From JAJDOD01 sp039024895 (lineage in GTDB: Bacteria > Pseudomonadota > Alphaproteobacteria > Rhodobacterales > Rhodobacteraceae), in assembly GCA_039024895.1 (NCBI GenBank), contig JBCCPJ010000007.1, positions 87,213-151,212 of the forward strand: DNA of 64,000 nt. The letters are read 5' to 3'. This document shows positions 53,906 to 63,574 of the stretch, in pieces; positions within the stretch are counted from its first letter, which is position 1, and the number at the start of each line of letters is the position of its first letter. The notes beneath the pieces were generated by a model. That model did not search any database, was not told the origin of the DNA, and saw only the letters and a list, made by a program, of their open reading frames with translations. The translations under genes and the position numbers were made by a program.

Positions 53906-55141
53906 ATGACCATGTTACCCAAATTGACTATTGCGGCCCTTGCCGCTGCTGTCGCTCTACCAGCTTGGGCGGAGGGCTGTTCCTTCGAGAATACCTCCGT
54001 CCGAATTCTCTCCAACGACTTTCCCGCGCTCCATGCCGTGAACGGTAGGGCGCAAGACTGCGTGGGCGACGGGAATGAGTTCGTTCTGAACCAGACCAGT
54101 GAGCACAAGAATATTCAGGTGCCCGCATTGCAGGCGAACCCGGCCGAATACACGGTTGCCGTGGTCGCGAACGGGTCGATTGTTCCGTTGATCAACGAGG
54201 GTCTTATTCGGCCCCTGGACGACTTGGTGGAGAAGCACGGCGCGTCCCTTAAGCCAACCCAACTCATCAAGGTAAATGGGAAGACAATGGCCATCGCATT
54301 CATGGCTAACTCCCAGCACCTATTCTATCGCAAAGATATCCTCGAAGCGGCCGGTCTAGAACCGCCATCCACTTACGAAGAAGTTCTCGCCGCGGCGCAG
54401 GCGATCAAGGAAGAGGGCTTGATGGATCACCCTTTGACCCTCAACACGGCTGTCGGATGGCATCTCGGCGAGGAATTTGTGAACATGTACAACGGTTTTG
54501 GTGAAGAGTTCTTCAAACCAGGTACCGCCGAACCGTCAATAAACAACGAAACCGGCGTCGCGACGCTCGAAATGCTGAAGTCGCTTGTTCAGTTCTCCAA
54601 CCCGGACTTTCTCACATTCGACGGCAATACGACGAATGCGCTTTGGTCCTCAGGCGAAGCCGCACTTGCAATTCAGTGGGGCAGCCGCGCAGCGCAGATG
54701 ATGGAAGGCCAGTCTATTGACGTTGTAAAGGAAAACACCGTTGTAGCCGGTATGCCGACAGTAGGGGGCGGCGCCACACCAGCGTCAACTCTTTGGTGGG
54801 ACGGGTTCACGTTAGCCAAGAACATCAGCGACGAAGAGGCCGAGGCGAGCTTTATCGCGATGGTCCATGGTATCCAGCCCAAGCTTCTGGAAGTGCATGC
54901 AGACAAGGCGATCTGGCTTCTGGACGGCTACACCCCCGGCCCAGGTGCAATCGGCGTCATTGAAAACGCAAACCGCGGGACACCTGCCTATCCGATGCTC
55001 CCCTTCATGGGGTTGCTTCATGGCGTCCTTGGTAACGAGTTAGGCGATTTCCTCCAAGGACGGGAAAGTGCCGAGCAAGCCCTGGCCGATGTCGAAGCGA
55101 GTTACATCCAGCAGGCGAAAGAGCAAGGCTTTCTGAACTGA
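53906..55141 (+). CDS. Sugar-type ABC transporter substrate-binding protein
   Basis: The 411-residue protein has a signal peptide (ALAAAVALPAWAEG) and the fold of family 1 solute-binding proteins: VRILSNDFPALHAVNG, KTMAIAFMANSQHLFYRKDI, EAAGLEPPSTYEEVLAAAQAI, and ALWSSGEAALAIQWGSRAAQ. GGGAG lies about nine bases before ATG 53906. It is followed by two matching permeases. The ligand cannot be read from the sequence. Confidence 0.85.
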   Translation: MTMLPKLTIAALAAAVALPAWAEGCSFENTSVRILSNDFPALHAVNGRAQDCVGDGNEFVLNQTSEHKNIQVPALQANPAEYTVAVVANGSIVPLINEGLIRPLDDLVEKHGASLKPTQLIKVNGKTMAIAFMANSQHLFYRKDILEAAGLEPPSTYEEVLAAAQAIKEEGLMDHPLTLNTAVGWHLGEEFVNMYNGFGEEFFKPGTAEPSINNETGVATLEMLKSLVQFSNPDFLTFDGNTTNALWSSGEAALAIQWGSRAAQMMEGQSIDVVKENTVVAGMPTVGGGATPASTLWWDGFTLAKNISDEEAEASFIAMVHGIQPKLLEVHADKAIWLLDGYTPGPGAIGVIENANRGTPAYPMLPFMGLLHGVLGNELGDFLQGRESAEQALADVEASYIQQAKEQGFLN

Positions 55142-55193
55142 ATTGTTCGCGCGGGGGCCGTCATTGCTCCCGCGCTGAGACAGCGGGGCACTT

Positions 55194-56228
55194 TTGAAAC
55201 ATCACGTCTTCATAAGGATGATCTTGCCGTCCCTTGCGGCCATGATCCTGTTCATCGCCTTGCCGATTGTGTCGGTCTTTGTGCAGTCGCTGTTCGTCGA
55301 ACATGAGCAGGTGCTTGTTGTCGGTGAGAATTGTGGTCCCTTCGGTTGCACACCTACGACATCGGTCGATTTTGAGGCGACAGAGAAGCTCCGCGAAGAA
55401 AAACCATTGGGGCGCTACGCAGGCTTCAGCACATATCTGGGGCGCAATCACCTTGCGACATCGGACGTCGCCGCCGCCTGGGGAAGCTCGGAGGGTATCG
55501 GCGATTTCATTTCCTCCTTGATGAACCTAAGGTTCTACAAAGCGCTGATTTTTACCCTGACCTTTACCGCCATGGTAACACCTTTTGTCGTCCTCCTGGG
55601 GCTCGGCACGGCGGTTCTTGTCAATGCCCTGCCCCAGATCGTGAAGGGACCAACAATTTTCGTCACACTTTTACCGATGATCGTGACGCCGTTGATTGGA
55701 TCATTGGTGCTTTTTTGGATGATTGATGCCCGCGGTATCCTTGGAGCGACGCTAGCAGAGCTCGCAGGGGACCCGGATTTGTCCCTCAAAGCCAGCCTTC
55801 CACTAACGTGGGTGATGCTAATTTTCTATGGTATCTGGCACTCGTTCCCGTTCGCATTTGTCATTCTGTATGCTGGCTTGCAGACCATGCCCCAGGACAC
55901 ACTTGAGGCGTCAATGATCGATGGCGCGAACCGCTGGCAACGTCTGCGTTACGTGGTCGTTCCGCATCTGATGCCGCTTGTCGTATTTATTTCGCTCGTA
56001 CAGCTCATGGACAATTTCCGGGTCTTCGAACCGATCGTAGGTTTTCAGGCGCAGGCCAACGCAACATCGCTTAGCTACATTATCTACGACGATCTTCGCG
56101 GAGGCGAGATCCAGCTCTTTGGCTCCGCGGCCGCCACCTCGATGCTCACCATCCTCGGTGTCGCCGTCCTTGTTACGCCGGTCGTTGTGCGCACTTGGCG
56201 CGACTTCAAGCAACGGCGGAGGATTTGA
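55194..56228 (+). CDS. Sugar-type ABC transporter permease (MalF-like)
   Basis: The 344-residue membrane protein has six or more helices and the permease EAA loop TLEASMIDGANRWQRLRYVVV. A soluble loop lies between helix 1 and helix 2 (about residues 40-115). The apparent start is TTG 55194; an ATG eight codons downstream is possible. It pairs with the next gene to form the channel. Confidence 0.85.
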   Translation: MKHHVFIRMILPSLAAMILFIALPIVSVFVQSLFVEHEQVLVVGENCGPFGCTPTTSVDFEATEKLREEKPLGRYAGFSTYLGRNHLATSDVAAAWGSSEGIGDFISSLMNLRFYKALIFTLTFTAMVTPFVVLLGLGTAVLVNALPQIVKGPTIFVTLLPMIVTPLIGSLVLFWMIDARGILGATLAELAGDPDLSLKASLPLTWVMLIFYGIWHSFPFAFVILYAGLQTMPQDTLEASMIDGANRWQRLRYVVVPHLMPLVVFISLVQLMDNFRVFEPIVGFQAQANATSLSYIIYDDLRGGEIQLFGSAAATSMLTILGVAVLVTPVVVRTWRDFKQRRRI

Positions 56229-56230
56229 CC

Positions 56231-57112
56231 GTGGCGAACCAAGCAATGACGCGACCGGTTTGGCAAACTATCACGATTTGGGCGCTTGTCTGCGTACTCT
56301 TGCTCGTAGCGTCCTTTCCGTTCATTTGGACACTTTGGGGGTCGTTCAAAGTAGAGGCGGATTTCTTCTCGAAATCGGACTGGCAGCAGGCATTTTTTGG
56401 GATCAATACGATTGAGCAAACAGGCAGCGCATTTACATCCGAAGCCTACATCGGTGCCTGGGTGGAAGAAGAGTTCTGGCGTAATGCGCTCAACACGATG
56501 ATCATTGTCGTTTGCGTCGTTGTGATTTCACTTACCCTTGGAACGATCGGCGGTTTCGCCCTCGCGCGCTCCGGACGTGACTACGCCTTCTGGATACTCA
56601 TCGCCGCACTCATCTTTCGGGCCATGCCGCATATCACATTAGTATCCGGCTATTTGTTGCCATTCTTCGAGTGGAATATCTGGGGCGTCCTTCCAACCAC
56701 AGTTATTGTCCTCGTCGCGATCAACCAACCGTTCACCTTGTGGATGCTGCATTCGTTCTTCCTCAACATCCCGAGAGAACTTGACGAAAGCGCGATGGTC
56801 GATGGGTGCACTCATTTCGAGGCTTTTCGCCGCGTGATCATCCCGGTCATGTGGCCGGGCGTGATCACGACTGGCCTCTTTTCCTTTCTGCTGGCCTACA
56901 ACGACTTCGCTGTGACAGCGATCTTGCTCAGCCAAGAAAACCTGACGATGGTCCCAAAAATCGAAAGTTTCCTTGGCACAGTTCAAACGCAAGGCAACGT
57001 CATGTTTGCCGTTTCTTCTGTCGTATCGGCAACCTTGCCGCTTTTTCTTCTCGTGATGTTCTTCCAAAGGCAAATTGTCAGCGGACTGACTGCTGGCGCA
57101 GTGAAAGGATAG
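56231..57112 (+). CDS. Sugar-type ABC transporter permease (MalG-like)
   Basis: The 293-residue protein has six membrane helices and the EAA loop LDESAMVDGCTHFEAFRRVI. The start is GTG 56231 with GGAGG eight bases upstream; a frame extending to 56195 overlaps the previous gene and has no ribosome site. No ATP-binding subunit gene follows, so the importer must borrow an ATPase encoded elsewhere. A strong terminator follows at 57158. Confidence 0.87.
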   Translation: MANQAMTRPVWQTITIWALVCVLLLVASFPFIWTLWGSFKVEADFFSKSDWQQAFFGINTIEQTGSAFTSEAYIGAWVEEEFWRNALNTMIIVVCVVVISLTLGTIGGFALARSGRDYAFWILIAALIFRAMPHITLVSGYLLPFFEWNIWGVLPTTVIVLVAINQPFTLWMLHSFFLNIPRELDESAMVDGCTHFEAFRRVIIPVMWPGVITTGLFSFLLAYNDFAVTAILLSQENLTMVPKIESFLGTVQTQGNVMFAVSSVVSATLPLFLLVMFFQRQIVSGLTAGAVKG

Positions 57113-57157
57113 GAGGCATTCGTAAGTGTCTCCTTTGAGGGGAACTCCCTCCCTCTG

Positions 57158-57204
57158 GCCGGTGCCCGGCTTGCAAACCTTTATCCCGGGCACCGGCTTT
57201 TGTG
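57158..57204 (+). terminator. Strong rho-independent terminator
   Basis: GCCGGTGCCCGG (57158-57169) and CCGGGCACCGGC (57186-57197) form a 12-base perfect stem with a 16-base loop, followed by TTTTGTGTT. It ends the importer operon. The LysR gene converges from the other side. Confidence 0.88.
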
Positions 57205-57299
57205 TTCTCTGTTGCTTCAACTCGATCCGTCGTGATTGCAACACGCCCAAGGACGAAGTCGCCTTTTAGCCAAATCGTTCGTTGCTTTGGTGCGGCCCG

Positions 57300-58226
57300 C
57301 TAAAGCCGCCGTTCGTGGCCTTGGCACACAACAATGTCGGCAATTAGTTTTCTGAACCAAATCTGCATAGCTGATCGGTCTGCAGCGCGCCCCCAAATCA
57401 GCTTTGACTGAACTGTTGGCACCTCAAATGGCAGCTCGAACATTGTCACCGGAAGCTCTTTGTCCGCTTTCGCTGCCAAACGTCGCGGCAACGCCGCAAT
57501 TACATTCGTCTCCAAAACAAGCGGCGGGAGCGTCGCGAAGTTGGATACACTGACAGCCACATCGCGCGTTAAGCCCTTGGAAGCTAACACCGTATCAATG
57601 ATCCCTTTTTCGTCCGATCTGTGAGAAAGAAGAGCATGTTTATGCGCTAAGAAGCTGTCGAGTGTAACGGGCTCATCCAAGATTGGATGATCGAACCTTG
57701 CGATGCCTGCAAAGGACTCCTCACACAGGACCTGATGATGAAACCGCGTTGGAATGTTGGAAATCGGGGAAAGCGCGACGTCTGCGTGGCCAGCATCCAA
57801 GTCGTCGGCAATCTGACCTCGAACCATTCCAAGTGTCTTAAGACGGATGTTTGGCGCTAGATTTCGCAACGCGCGGACAATGTCTGGCACCACCGTCAAT
57901 TCCATCAAGTCGCTCGTTAGGAGCGTGACCCTCCCTTCGTGAGTTTGAGGATCGTATGTTTTTGCAACGCTAATCGCGTCTTCTGCAGCGATAATGGCGG
58001 CTCGCACATGGTCTGCGGCATCCAAAGCCACCTGGGTGGGCATCATGCCACTGGGTGTTCGCACGAAGAGATCGTCGTCAAAGAGTGCACGTAGCCGAGC
58101 GAGTGCATTGCTCATTGATGGCTGAGCCAAGCCAATCCGCTCCCCCGCTTTGGTGACACTGCGCTCAGACATGACTGCGTCGAAGACAACGAGCAGGTTC
58201 AAATCTGTATTCCGAACATTCCTCAT
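57300..58226 (-). CDS. LysR-family transcriptional regulator
   Basis: The roughly 308-residue protein begins MRNVRNTDLNLLVVFDAV, with the helix-turn-helix in SVTKAGERIGLAQPSMSNAL, then DDLFVRTPSGMMPTQVAL and an effector domain. A frame reaching ATG 58262 is open but adds residues outside the family. It is divergent from the alpha/beta hydrolase gene (91-base gap), which is the likely target, and converges on the importer operon. The effector is unknown. Confidence 0.85.
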   Translation of the reverse strand: MRNVRNTDLNLLVVFDAVMSERSVTKAGERIGLAQPSMSNALARLRALFDDDLFVRTPSGMMPTQVALDAADHVRAAIIAAEDAISVAKTYDPQTHEGRVTLLTSDLMELTVVPDIVRALRNLAPNIRLKTLGMVRGQIADDLDAGHADVALSPISNIPTRFHHQVLCEESFAGIARFDHPILDEPVTLDSFLAHKHALLSHRSDEKGIIDTVLASKGLTRDVAVSVSNFATLPPLVLETNVIAALPRRLAAKADKELPVTMFELPFEVPTVQSKLIWGRAADRSAMQIWFRKLIADIVVCQGHERRL

Positions 58227-58317
58227 GGGAATGAACTGTATGGGAATTATCAATTGGAACAATCATCTACTGCAGCGCTAACTAGATTGTGTCCACCGCA
58301 AAGAAAGGAGATGATCG

Positions 58318-59442
58318 ATGCCCGCAAAGCGCCGATCTGTTACACGAACACTTACTGGAACTGCAGCCGCTCTGCTCATCAGCGTCTCGGTTCCAGGCCC
58401 AGCCATTTCCGAAGGTGATGAACCTACTTGGGAAGAGTTTTCATACGAACCCTATCCCCTCGCGCGGGTTGCCGATGATAGGGACCGCTACCCGGAGGCT
58501 ACACCGCAAACCCTAAAGGTGAGCCAGCACGGTGAAATCGAATATCTTGGGTTTGGCGTGTTCGGCACGCATTGGTTCGTCGAGGCAGATGGGCCTGTCT
58601 GGCATTTCGTGACGGCTGGTGACCCAGACGACAAGGTCGTCCTGATGGTTCATGGCTACCCTGATACGTGGTGGGCGAATGCCGAGGTCATGGCGCTTTT
58701 GTCAGATGATTTTTATGTGATCTCAGTTGATGTGCTGGGCTATGGTCAATCGGACAAAGGTCCTGAGATCGATGTCAGCTATGCCGGCGCAGCTCGAAGC
58801 CTTGCGGCGCTGTTGGACAAAATCGGGATCAGCACCTTCAATTTGATAAGCCATGACCGTGGCACAATTGTCAGTGAAAACCTTCTTGCCATCGAGGGTA
58901 TGAGCGACCGAGTTTCCGCTTATGTACGGATGCAACAGTCTTTTGATCAACCGCACGGTCTACCGCGTCCGCCGCATGCAGCAATGGCTTCGGTCGAGTT
59001 TCAGAGCCAGGAAAATCTCGCGAGCACAGCGTATTCCAGCAACTATGGGTCCGTACATTTCCCCGATCGCTTTCTGAAGCGCCTCGATTGGGAATTCAGC
59101 TTTCCCGGGACACCCGAAGCTGCTGCGCGTACCTTTCAAGGCACCAGTTTTGATATCGAACTGGCGTTTCGAATGGAGAATGTCATTCCGAAGATGACGA
59201 TGCCTGTTCTTTTGATCCAAGGCACAGATGACCCAGGGCAAAAGGCGGAAGAGTACATGACATCTGCTGATCTGTTGCCCGACGGGCGTGTTGCCTTGGT
59301 CGCGGCCAACCATTTCCTGCATGCAGAAGATCCCCACATGGTCGCGGACCTTGCCCGAGAGCTCTTCACCAACGGCAACGCCAATCGATCTGACATGGTG
59401 TTCACGCATCCGGTGAACTTCCAGTTTCCCGCGAAGAACTGA
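58318..59442 (+). CDS. Secreted alpha/beta hydrolase with Asp nucleophile
   Basis: The 374-residue protein has an N-terminal signal peptide (about residues 1-31). The alpha/beta hydrolase fold follows with HGYPDTWW (residues 112-119) for the oxyanion hole, GYGQSDKG, and the nucleophile elbow SHDRGT with Asp180. An Asp nucleophile is typical of epoxide hydrolases and haloalkane/haloacetate dehalogenases rather than esterases. The catalytic His is likely in the ANHFLHAEDP segment. GGAG is seven bases upstream of ATG 58318. A DoxX gene follows after eight bases. Confidence 0.8.
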   Translation: MPAKRRSVTRTLTGTAAALLISVSVPGPAISEGDEPTWEEFSYEPYPLARVADDRDRYPEATPQTLKVSQHGEIEYLGFGVFGTHWFVEADGPVWHFVTAGDPDDKVVLMVHGYPDTWWANAEVMALLSDDFYVISVDVLGYGQSDKGPEIDVSYAGAARSLAALLDKIGISTFNLISHDRGTIVSENLLAIEGMSDRVSAYVRMQQSFDQPHGLPRPPHAAMASVEFQSQENLASTAYSSNYGSVHFPDRFLKRLDWEFSFPGTPEAAARTFQGTSFDIELAFRMENVIPKMTMPVLLIQGTDDPGQKAEEYMTSADLLPDGRVALVAANHFLHAEDPHMVADLARELFTNGNANRSDMVFTHPVNFQFPAKN

Positions 59443-59450
59443 GGTCCTCA

Positions 59451-59816
59451 ATGCAGTTCTTCCCAATAGGTCTTCGCGTCCTTCTGACGTTCGTTTTCGT
59501 CGCAGCAGGTGGTGCGAAACTATTTGGCGCGAGCATGATGGTGGAAACCTTCGATGCAATTGGCTGGGGGCAGTGGTTCCGGTACGTCACAGCCATAGTG
59601 GAACTTGGGGCGGCGGCAATGCTGTGGGTCCCCGTTCTCAGCATCCTTGGTGGCAGCATGCTTTTTGCCACGATGGTCTGTGGGGCGTTGTTTCACTTGT
59701 TTGTAATCGGACCATCTGCAGTTCCGGCGCTGGTGTTGGCCATGCTGAGCCTGACCCTCCTGTGGGTAGACCGCACAAAGCTTCAGCTTTTGATGGTGCG
59801 GTTGGGATTTGGCTGA
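59451..59816 (+). CDS. DoxX-family membrane protein
   Basis: The 121-residue protein has four membrane helices and the DoxX pattern: LRVLLTFVFVAAGGAKLFGA, then AIGWGQWFRYVTAIVELGAA. DoxX proteins appear beside oxidoreductases or hydrolases; their role is not settled. It is co-transcribed with the secreted hydrolase. Confidence 0.82.
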   Translation: MQFFPIGLRVLLTFVFVAAGGAKLFGASMMVETFDAIGWGQWFRYVTAIVELGAAAMLWVPVLSILGGSMLFATMVCGALFHLFVIGPSAVPALVLAMLSLTLLWVDRTKLQLLMVRLGFG

Positions 59817-59958
59817 GGCTGTGCGCCCAGACCAATCGTCTCCAAATGCGCATGCGCTGCGCATTTGGTCCGGTTGCCTCGCACGCGTGCGGCGTCTCTC
59901 ATCTCCGTACGTCAATCCGCCCATTGCGACCTCCACCCAATCACAAGAGGAGTCTTCT

Positions 59959-61203
59959 ATGTCCGCACGTAAATCCCTTTCCACCGTTGCTGCTCTAGCG
60001 TTATCCGCAGGTGCCGCGGCGGCTGACATACCCCAATCCTTCGGTATTCTTGAGTTTGGTCCAGACAATACCTTGTTTGTGGCGGACTCTGCCGGTGGCG
60101 CGATCCATGCCTACGAATTGCCTTCGGGCGGCGACGCACCCGAACAGGATGCAGCCTTCAACCTCATGGACGTCGATCAACTAGTGACGGAGGCCATGGG
60201 TGCCACCGGTCGCGTGATCTACAGCGATCTTGTGGTGCACCCTGTCACACGCGAGGCGTTCGTGTCGGCGACCGCCACCGTGGATGGCGTCAAAACTGGC
60301 GCAATTTTTGCCATCTCGCGCGATGGCAGCGTGCGCACTCTGGACCTAGATACATTCCCGTCGTCCAAGTTCACACTTCAGGACACGGCGGACGCCGGTG
60401 TCACGTTCTGGCGCGATATACCAGCGCCATCGTTGACGGTCACAGACCTGGACTATGCCAACGGCGAGCTCTTCGTGTCAGGCGTTTCAACGGGGGAGTT
60501 TGCTTCGACTCTGCGCCGCGTGCCGTTTCCTTTCGACGGCAGCGCCACGTCCACTAGCGTCGAAATCTATCACGCTGCACATAACCAAAACGAAACGCGC
60601 GCCCCAATTCGAGCCATGGCGATTGTGGATATCGACGGAACGTCGACCGCTGTTGCGGCCTATACATGCACTCCGTTGGTGACGATCCCAGTGGGTGATC
60701 TGGCCGATGGTGCCCATGTGACCGGCAAGACGATCGCGGAACTTGGGTACGGGAACACGCCGCTTGATGTGATCTCGTTCTCGGCAGCCAACTTTCAGGG
60801 CGAGGTTTCGAACTACGTCCTAGTGGTGAACCGGGAAATGGATGCAGACCTCATCACATTGGAAAACCTGACGGCTGCAGCCGGTAGTCCAGGGATCACC
60901 GAACCGGTTCCCTATTTGGGGGCAACATCGGGTGTGCAAACCGTGCCACTGCCGCTGTCCGGCGTCGTACATATGGCGGACCAAGATGGGCAATTCCTGC
61001 TTGCGTTGCGCCGTGATCTGGACACCGGCGCCATGGAACTTGTGTCGTTCCGCAAGGGATCGTTCTTCCGTCTGAGCGATTTTATCAGCGAATACAACTT
61101 CCCGGATTACGCCTATGCTGACGATGAAATGTCGAACGGCATCCGCATGTTCCAGAACCTGTTGAAAGCTGACGAAGGCTTTCCGGGGCAAATTCGCCAA
61201 TGA
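59959..61203 (+). CDS. Secreted protein, probable beta-propeller, unknown function
   Basis: The 414-residue protein has a signal peptide ending AAAADI. Repeated strands of the kind FGILEFGPDNTLFVADSAGG and LDYANGELFVSGVSTGEF suggest a propeller fold. I do not recognise a named enzyme. ATG 59959 has AGAGGAG about eight bases upstream; an earlier open frame from 59809 overlaps doxX and is rejected. The stop overlaps the next gene's ATG, so the two proteins probably work together in the periplasm. Confidence 0.68.
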   Translation: MSARKSLSTVAALALSAGAAAADIPQSFGILEFGPDNTLFVADSAGGAIHAYELPSGGDAPEQDAAFNLMDVDQLVTEAMGATGRVIYSDLVVHPVTREAFVSATATVDGVKTGAIFAISRDGSVRTLDLDTFPSSKFTLQDTADAGVTFWRDIPAPSLTVTDLDYANGELFVSGVSTGEFASTLRRVPFPFDGSATSTSVEIYHAAHNQNETRAPIRAMAIVDIDGTSTAVAAYTCTPLVTIPVGDLADGAHVTGKTIAELGYGNTPLDVISFSAANFQGEVSNYVLVVNREMDADLITLENLTAAAGSPGITEPVPYLGATSGVQTVPLPLSGVVHMADQDGQFLLALRRDLDTGAMELVSFRKGSFFRLSDFISEYNFPDYAYADDEMSNGIRMFQNLLKADEGFPGQIRQ

Positions 61204-62003
61204 TTATTCGAGCTGGACTGGTCGTCGCCCTGCTTGGCGGGGCGACATCTGCATTTGCGACATGCCCCGCGCCCGAGGCAGGACGCGTGGACATTTACCC
61301 CACCGCCCCGGTTTTGCCTGAGAATTTGCTGCGCGTTTATGTTTACTTTCCGCGCTCTATGGGGACCTCCGCCGGTTTGTCACACATTCGTTTACTTGAC
61401 GCCGAAGGCACGCATTTGGACGGGGTATTTCTTCCCACCAGAGAAAGTCTTTGGTCCCAGGATCGCCGCCGTCTGACGGTGTTGATGGAACCGGGCCGGG
61501 TGAAAACTGGATTGGATGCGAGCGAGGCTATGGGTCGTGCCCTACGATCCGGGCAGAGCTACACGCTTGAGGTTTCAGGTGCATCGTTAGACGCGGTGGG
61601 CTGTAAGTTGGGCGAAAGTACTACTGTTGTATTTCAGGTCGGACCTCCCGACGTGGATCCACCAGACCCCAGCAAGTGGGTCCTCAGAAACCCAAAGGCC
61701 GGGTCGCGCGACCCATTATCGGTCGTTCTTGGAAGTCCACACGATCATTTGTCCCTCGCGTTTCGGTTGCGGGTTCTTGATGCAAAAGGTTCGATCGTCC
61801 CGGGCCAGATCGGCTTAAGCCCGGGCGAGGATGGTTGGGAATTCACCCCACGTGCGCCTTGGAGGGCTGAAACCTACAGTTTGACAATTGAAGACAGCTT
61901 GGAGGACCTAGCTGGCAATCGACCCGGTGCCCTGTTTGATCAGCCAATTGGCCAGACCCTGGAACCTTGGCGCAATAGCCTAACGTTCCAGCCGGGGGCT
62001 TAG
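61200..62003 (+). CDS. Secreted beta-rich protein paired with the upstream propeller
   Basis: The 267-residue protein has a signal peptide (MIIRAGLVVALLGGATSAFA). Two beta-sandwich-like halves follow (LLRVYVYFPRSMGTSAGLSH and WEFTPRAPWRAETYSLTIED), like bacterial Ig-type modules. Two Cys could form a disulfide. No enzyme motif is seen. Its coupling to the propeller protein by a four-base overlap is the best clue to its role. It ends in a four-base overlap with the convergent LysR gene. Confidence 0.65.
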   Translation: MIIRAGLVVALLGGATSAFATCPAPEAGRVDIYPTAPVLPENLLRVYVYFPRSMGTSAGLSHIRLLDAEGTHLDGVFLPTRESLWSQDRRRLTVLMEPGRVKTGLDASEAMGRALRSGQSYTLEVSGASLDAVGCKLGESTTVVFQVGPPDVDPPDPSKWVLRNPKAGSRDPLSVVLGSPHDHLSLAFRLRVLDAKGSIVPGQIGLSPGEDGWEFTPRAPWRAETYSLTIEDSLEDLAGNRPGALFDQPIGQTLEPWRNSLTFQPGA

Positions 62004-62866
62004 GTGAGGAGGGATTTCAGATGGGTGAGCATCGCTTGGACTTTGTCCGAGCGGTGCACATCAACATGGGTTACCAGCCAGCTCTTGACCGTCCATTCTG
62101 GAAGCGCGGGTGAGACCTGCTCCAATCCACCAACATGCTCGGCCACCGACACCGGGATAAAGCCAATTCCGGCCCCATCGCGAATGGCGGTTTCGAGGAC
62201 TTTTGGATTGGTTGATTTCAACACGACTTGCTCAGGGGTCACGTTCTTGGCGAGCCACGCCTCAAAAGGGGCGGCACTGTCTTGCACCGGATTGCCAACG
62301 AACCAATGACCCGAAAGATCCAGCAAATCCGGCCTGCCGTACCGCTCGATATAATCCGGATGCGCAAAGAGCGCGAATTCGAGCGTGCAAAAGGGCTGAA
62401 CCACATAGTCGTCATGGGTAGGTTTGGCGCCTACACGCAGCGCCACGTGCGCTTCCGCGCGCTCCAAACTCAGAAGCTTGTTGCCGGTCGTGATCGTCAC
62501 GCGCGTCTTGGGGTGGCGACGTCGAAAATTCAAAACCGCCGGCAGGATAAAGTCTGTGAGTGGAAAGAGCGTGGTGACAACGACCTCTCCAGCCACGTCG
62601 GCCTTTTGGACGCGCATGCGGGCAAAAAAGTCCTCCAGCATGTCGTGAGATCGCTCCGCTACGTCCAGAAACTCTTGCCCCGCATCCGTGAGCTCGTACC
62701 CCCGCCGATGACGCAAAAACAGACGCGTGCCCAAGGCCGCTTCAAGCGCGTCGACGTGGCGATTGACCGTCGCACGGTGCACGCCCAGTTCCGCCGCAGC
62801 CTTGCTGACTGTGCCCGCCGTCGCCAAGCGATAAGCAGTATAAATTTCGGTCCAAAGATCCATCAT
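62000..62866 (-). CDS. LysR-family transcriptional regulator
   Basis: The roughly 288-residue protein begins MMDLWTEIYTAYRLATAG, with the helix-turn-helix in TVSKAAAELGVHRATVNRHV. DALEAALGTRLFLRHRRGYEL and a standard effector-binding domain follow. AGAGG precedes the paired ATG codons at 62866 and 62863; either could be used. A frame reaching 62989 is not supported. It is divergent from the FMN reductase gene, its probable target. Confidence 0.85.
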   Translation of the reverse strand: MMDLWTEIYTAYRLATAGTVSKAAAELGVHRATVNRHVDALEAALGTRLFLRHRRGYELTDAGQEFLDVAERSHDMLEDFFARMRVQKADVAGEVVVTTLFPLTDFILPAVLNFRRRHPKTRVTITTGNKLLSLERAEAHVALRVGAKPTHDDYVVQPFCTLEFALFAHPDYIERYGRPDLLDLSGHWFVGNPVQDSAAPFEAWLAKNVTPEQVVLKSTNPKVLETAIRDGAGIGFIPVSVAEHVGGLEQVSPALPEWTVKSWLVTHVDVHRSDKVQAMLTHLKSLLT

Positions 62867-63010
62867 TCGCCTCTCAAGGTGGCATGTATGCGCCGCCATC
62901 CGCAAGTTAAGGCCGGTTTTGTCGCAAAAATGCGCACTCAATGCGCTTGTTGGGACATTGAGGTGGTGAGGCCAAAAGACAACCTGCACCCAAAGAGCTA
63001 AGGATCCACA

Positions 63011-63544
63011 ATGAGAGTTCTCGCATTCGCTGCGTCTAACAGCACCAAATCTATCAACCGCGCCTTAGTAGGTTATGCCGCTGGAAGGTTGCAGGCGCTG
63101 CACCCTGCTGCCGACGTGGAGTTCCTTGATATCAACGATTTCGAGATGCCTATCTATTCCCCTGATCGCCAAATTGCAGACGGCATGCATCCGCTGGCCC
63201 AAAGGCTCTTTGACGAGATCGGAACTGCCGACGCGCTGATCGTCTCATTTGCGGAATACAACGGCTATGTGACCGCGGCCTGGAAGAATATCTACGATTG
63301 GATGAGCCGGATCGATCAAAAGGTCTGGCAGGACAAGCCACTTGTTCTTTTGGCAGCAAGCCCGGGACCTCGCGCAGGTGCGAATGTATTGCAAACCCAG
63401 GAACAAACCGCGCCGTTTTTCGGCATGGTTATCAAAGGTAAATTCGGGGTCGGAAACTGGGCCGACGCTTGGGACGGAGACGCCCTGATGCGGGACGAAG
63501 ACCGCGACGGCGTAGAGCGAGCTGTCTCGGGTCTTCTGTCTTGA
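63011..63544 (+). CDS. NADPH-dependent FMN reductase family protein
   Basis: The 177-residue protein has a flavodoxin-like fold: MRVLAFAASNSTKSINRAL (phosphate-binding loop), then DALIVSFAEYNGYVTAAWKN and LLAASPGPRAGANVLQ. Such enzymes reduce FMN, quinones or azo compounds. AAGGA lies upstream of ATG 63011. An SDR gene follows in the same direction, 30 bases after the stop. Confidence 0.85.
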   Translation: MRVLAFAASNSTKSINRALVGYAAGRLQALHPAADVEFLDINDFEMPIYSPDRQIADGMHPLAQRLFDEIGTADALIVSFAEYNGYVTAAWKNIYDWMSRIDQKVWQDKPLVLLAASPGPRAGANVLQTQEQTAPFFGMVIKGKFGVGNWADAWDGDALMRDEDRDGVERAVSGLLS

Positions 63545-63574
63545 GCAACGATATCACGGAATAGGAAATAGGCG

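Noticed and set aside
59809..59958. N-terminal extension of the propeller-like secreted protein
   Set aside because: The extension overlaps doxX and would hide the signal peptide that begins at 59959 after a good ribosome site.
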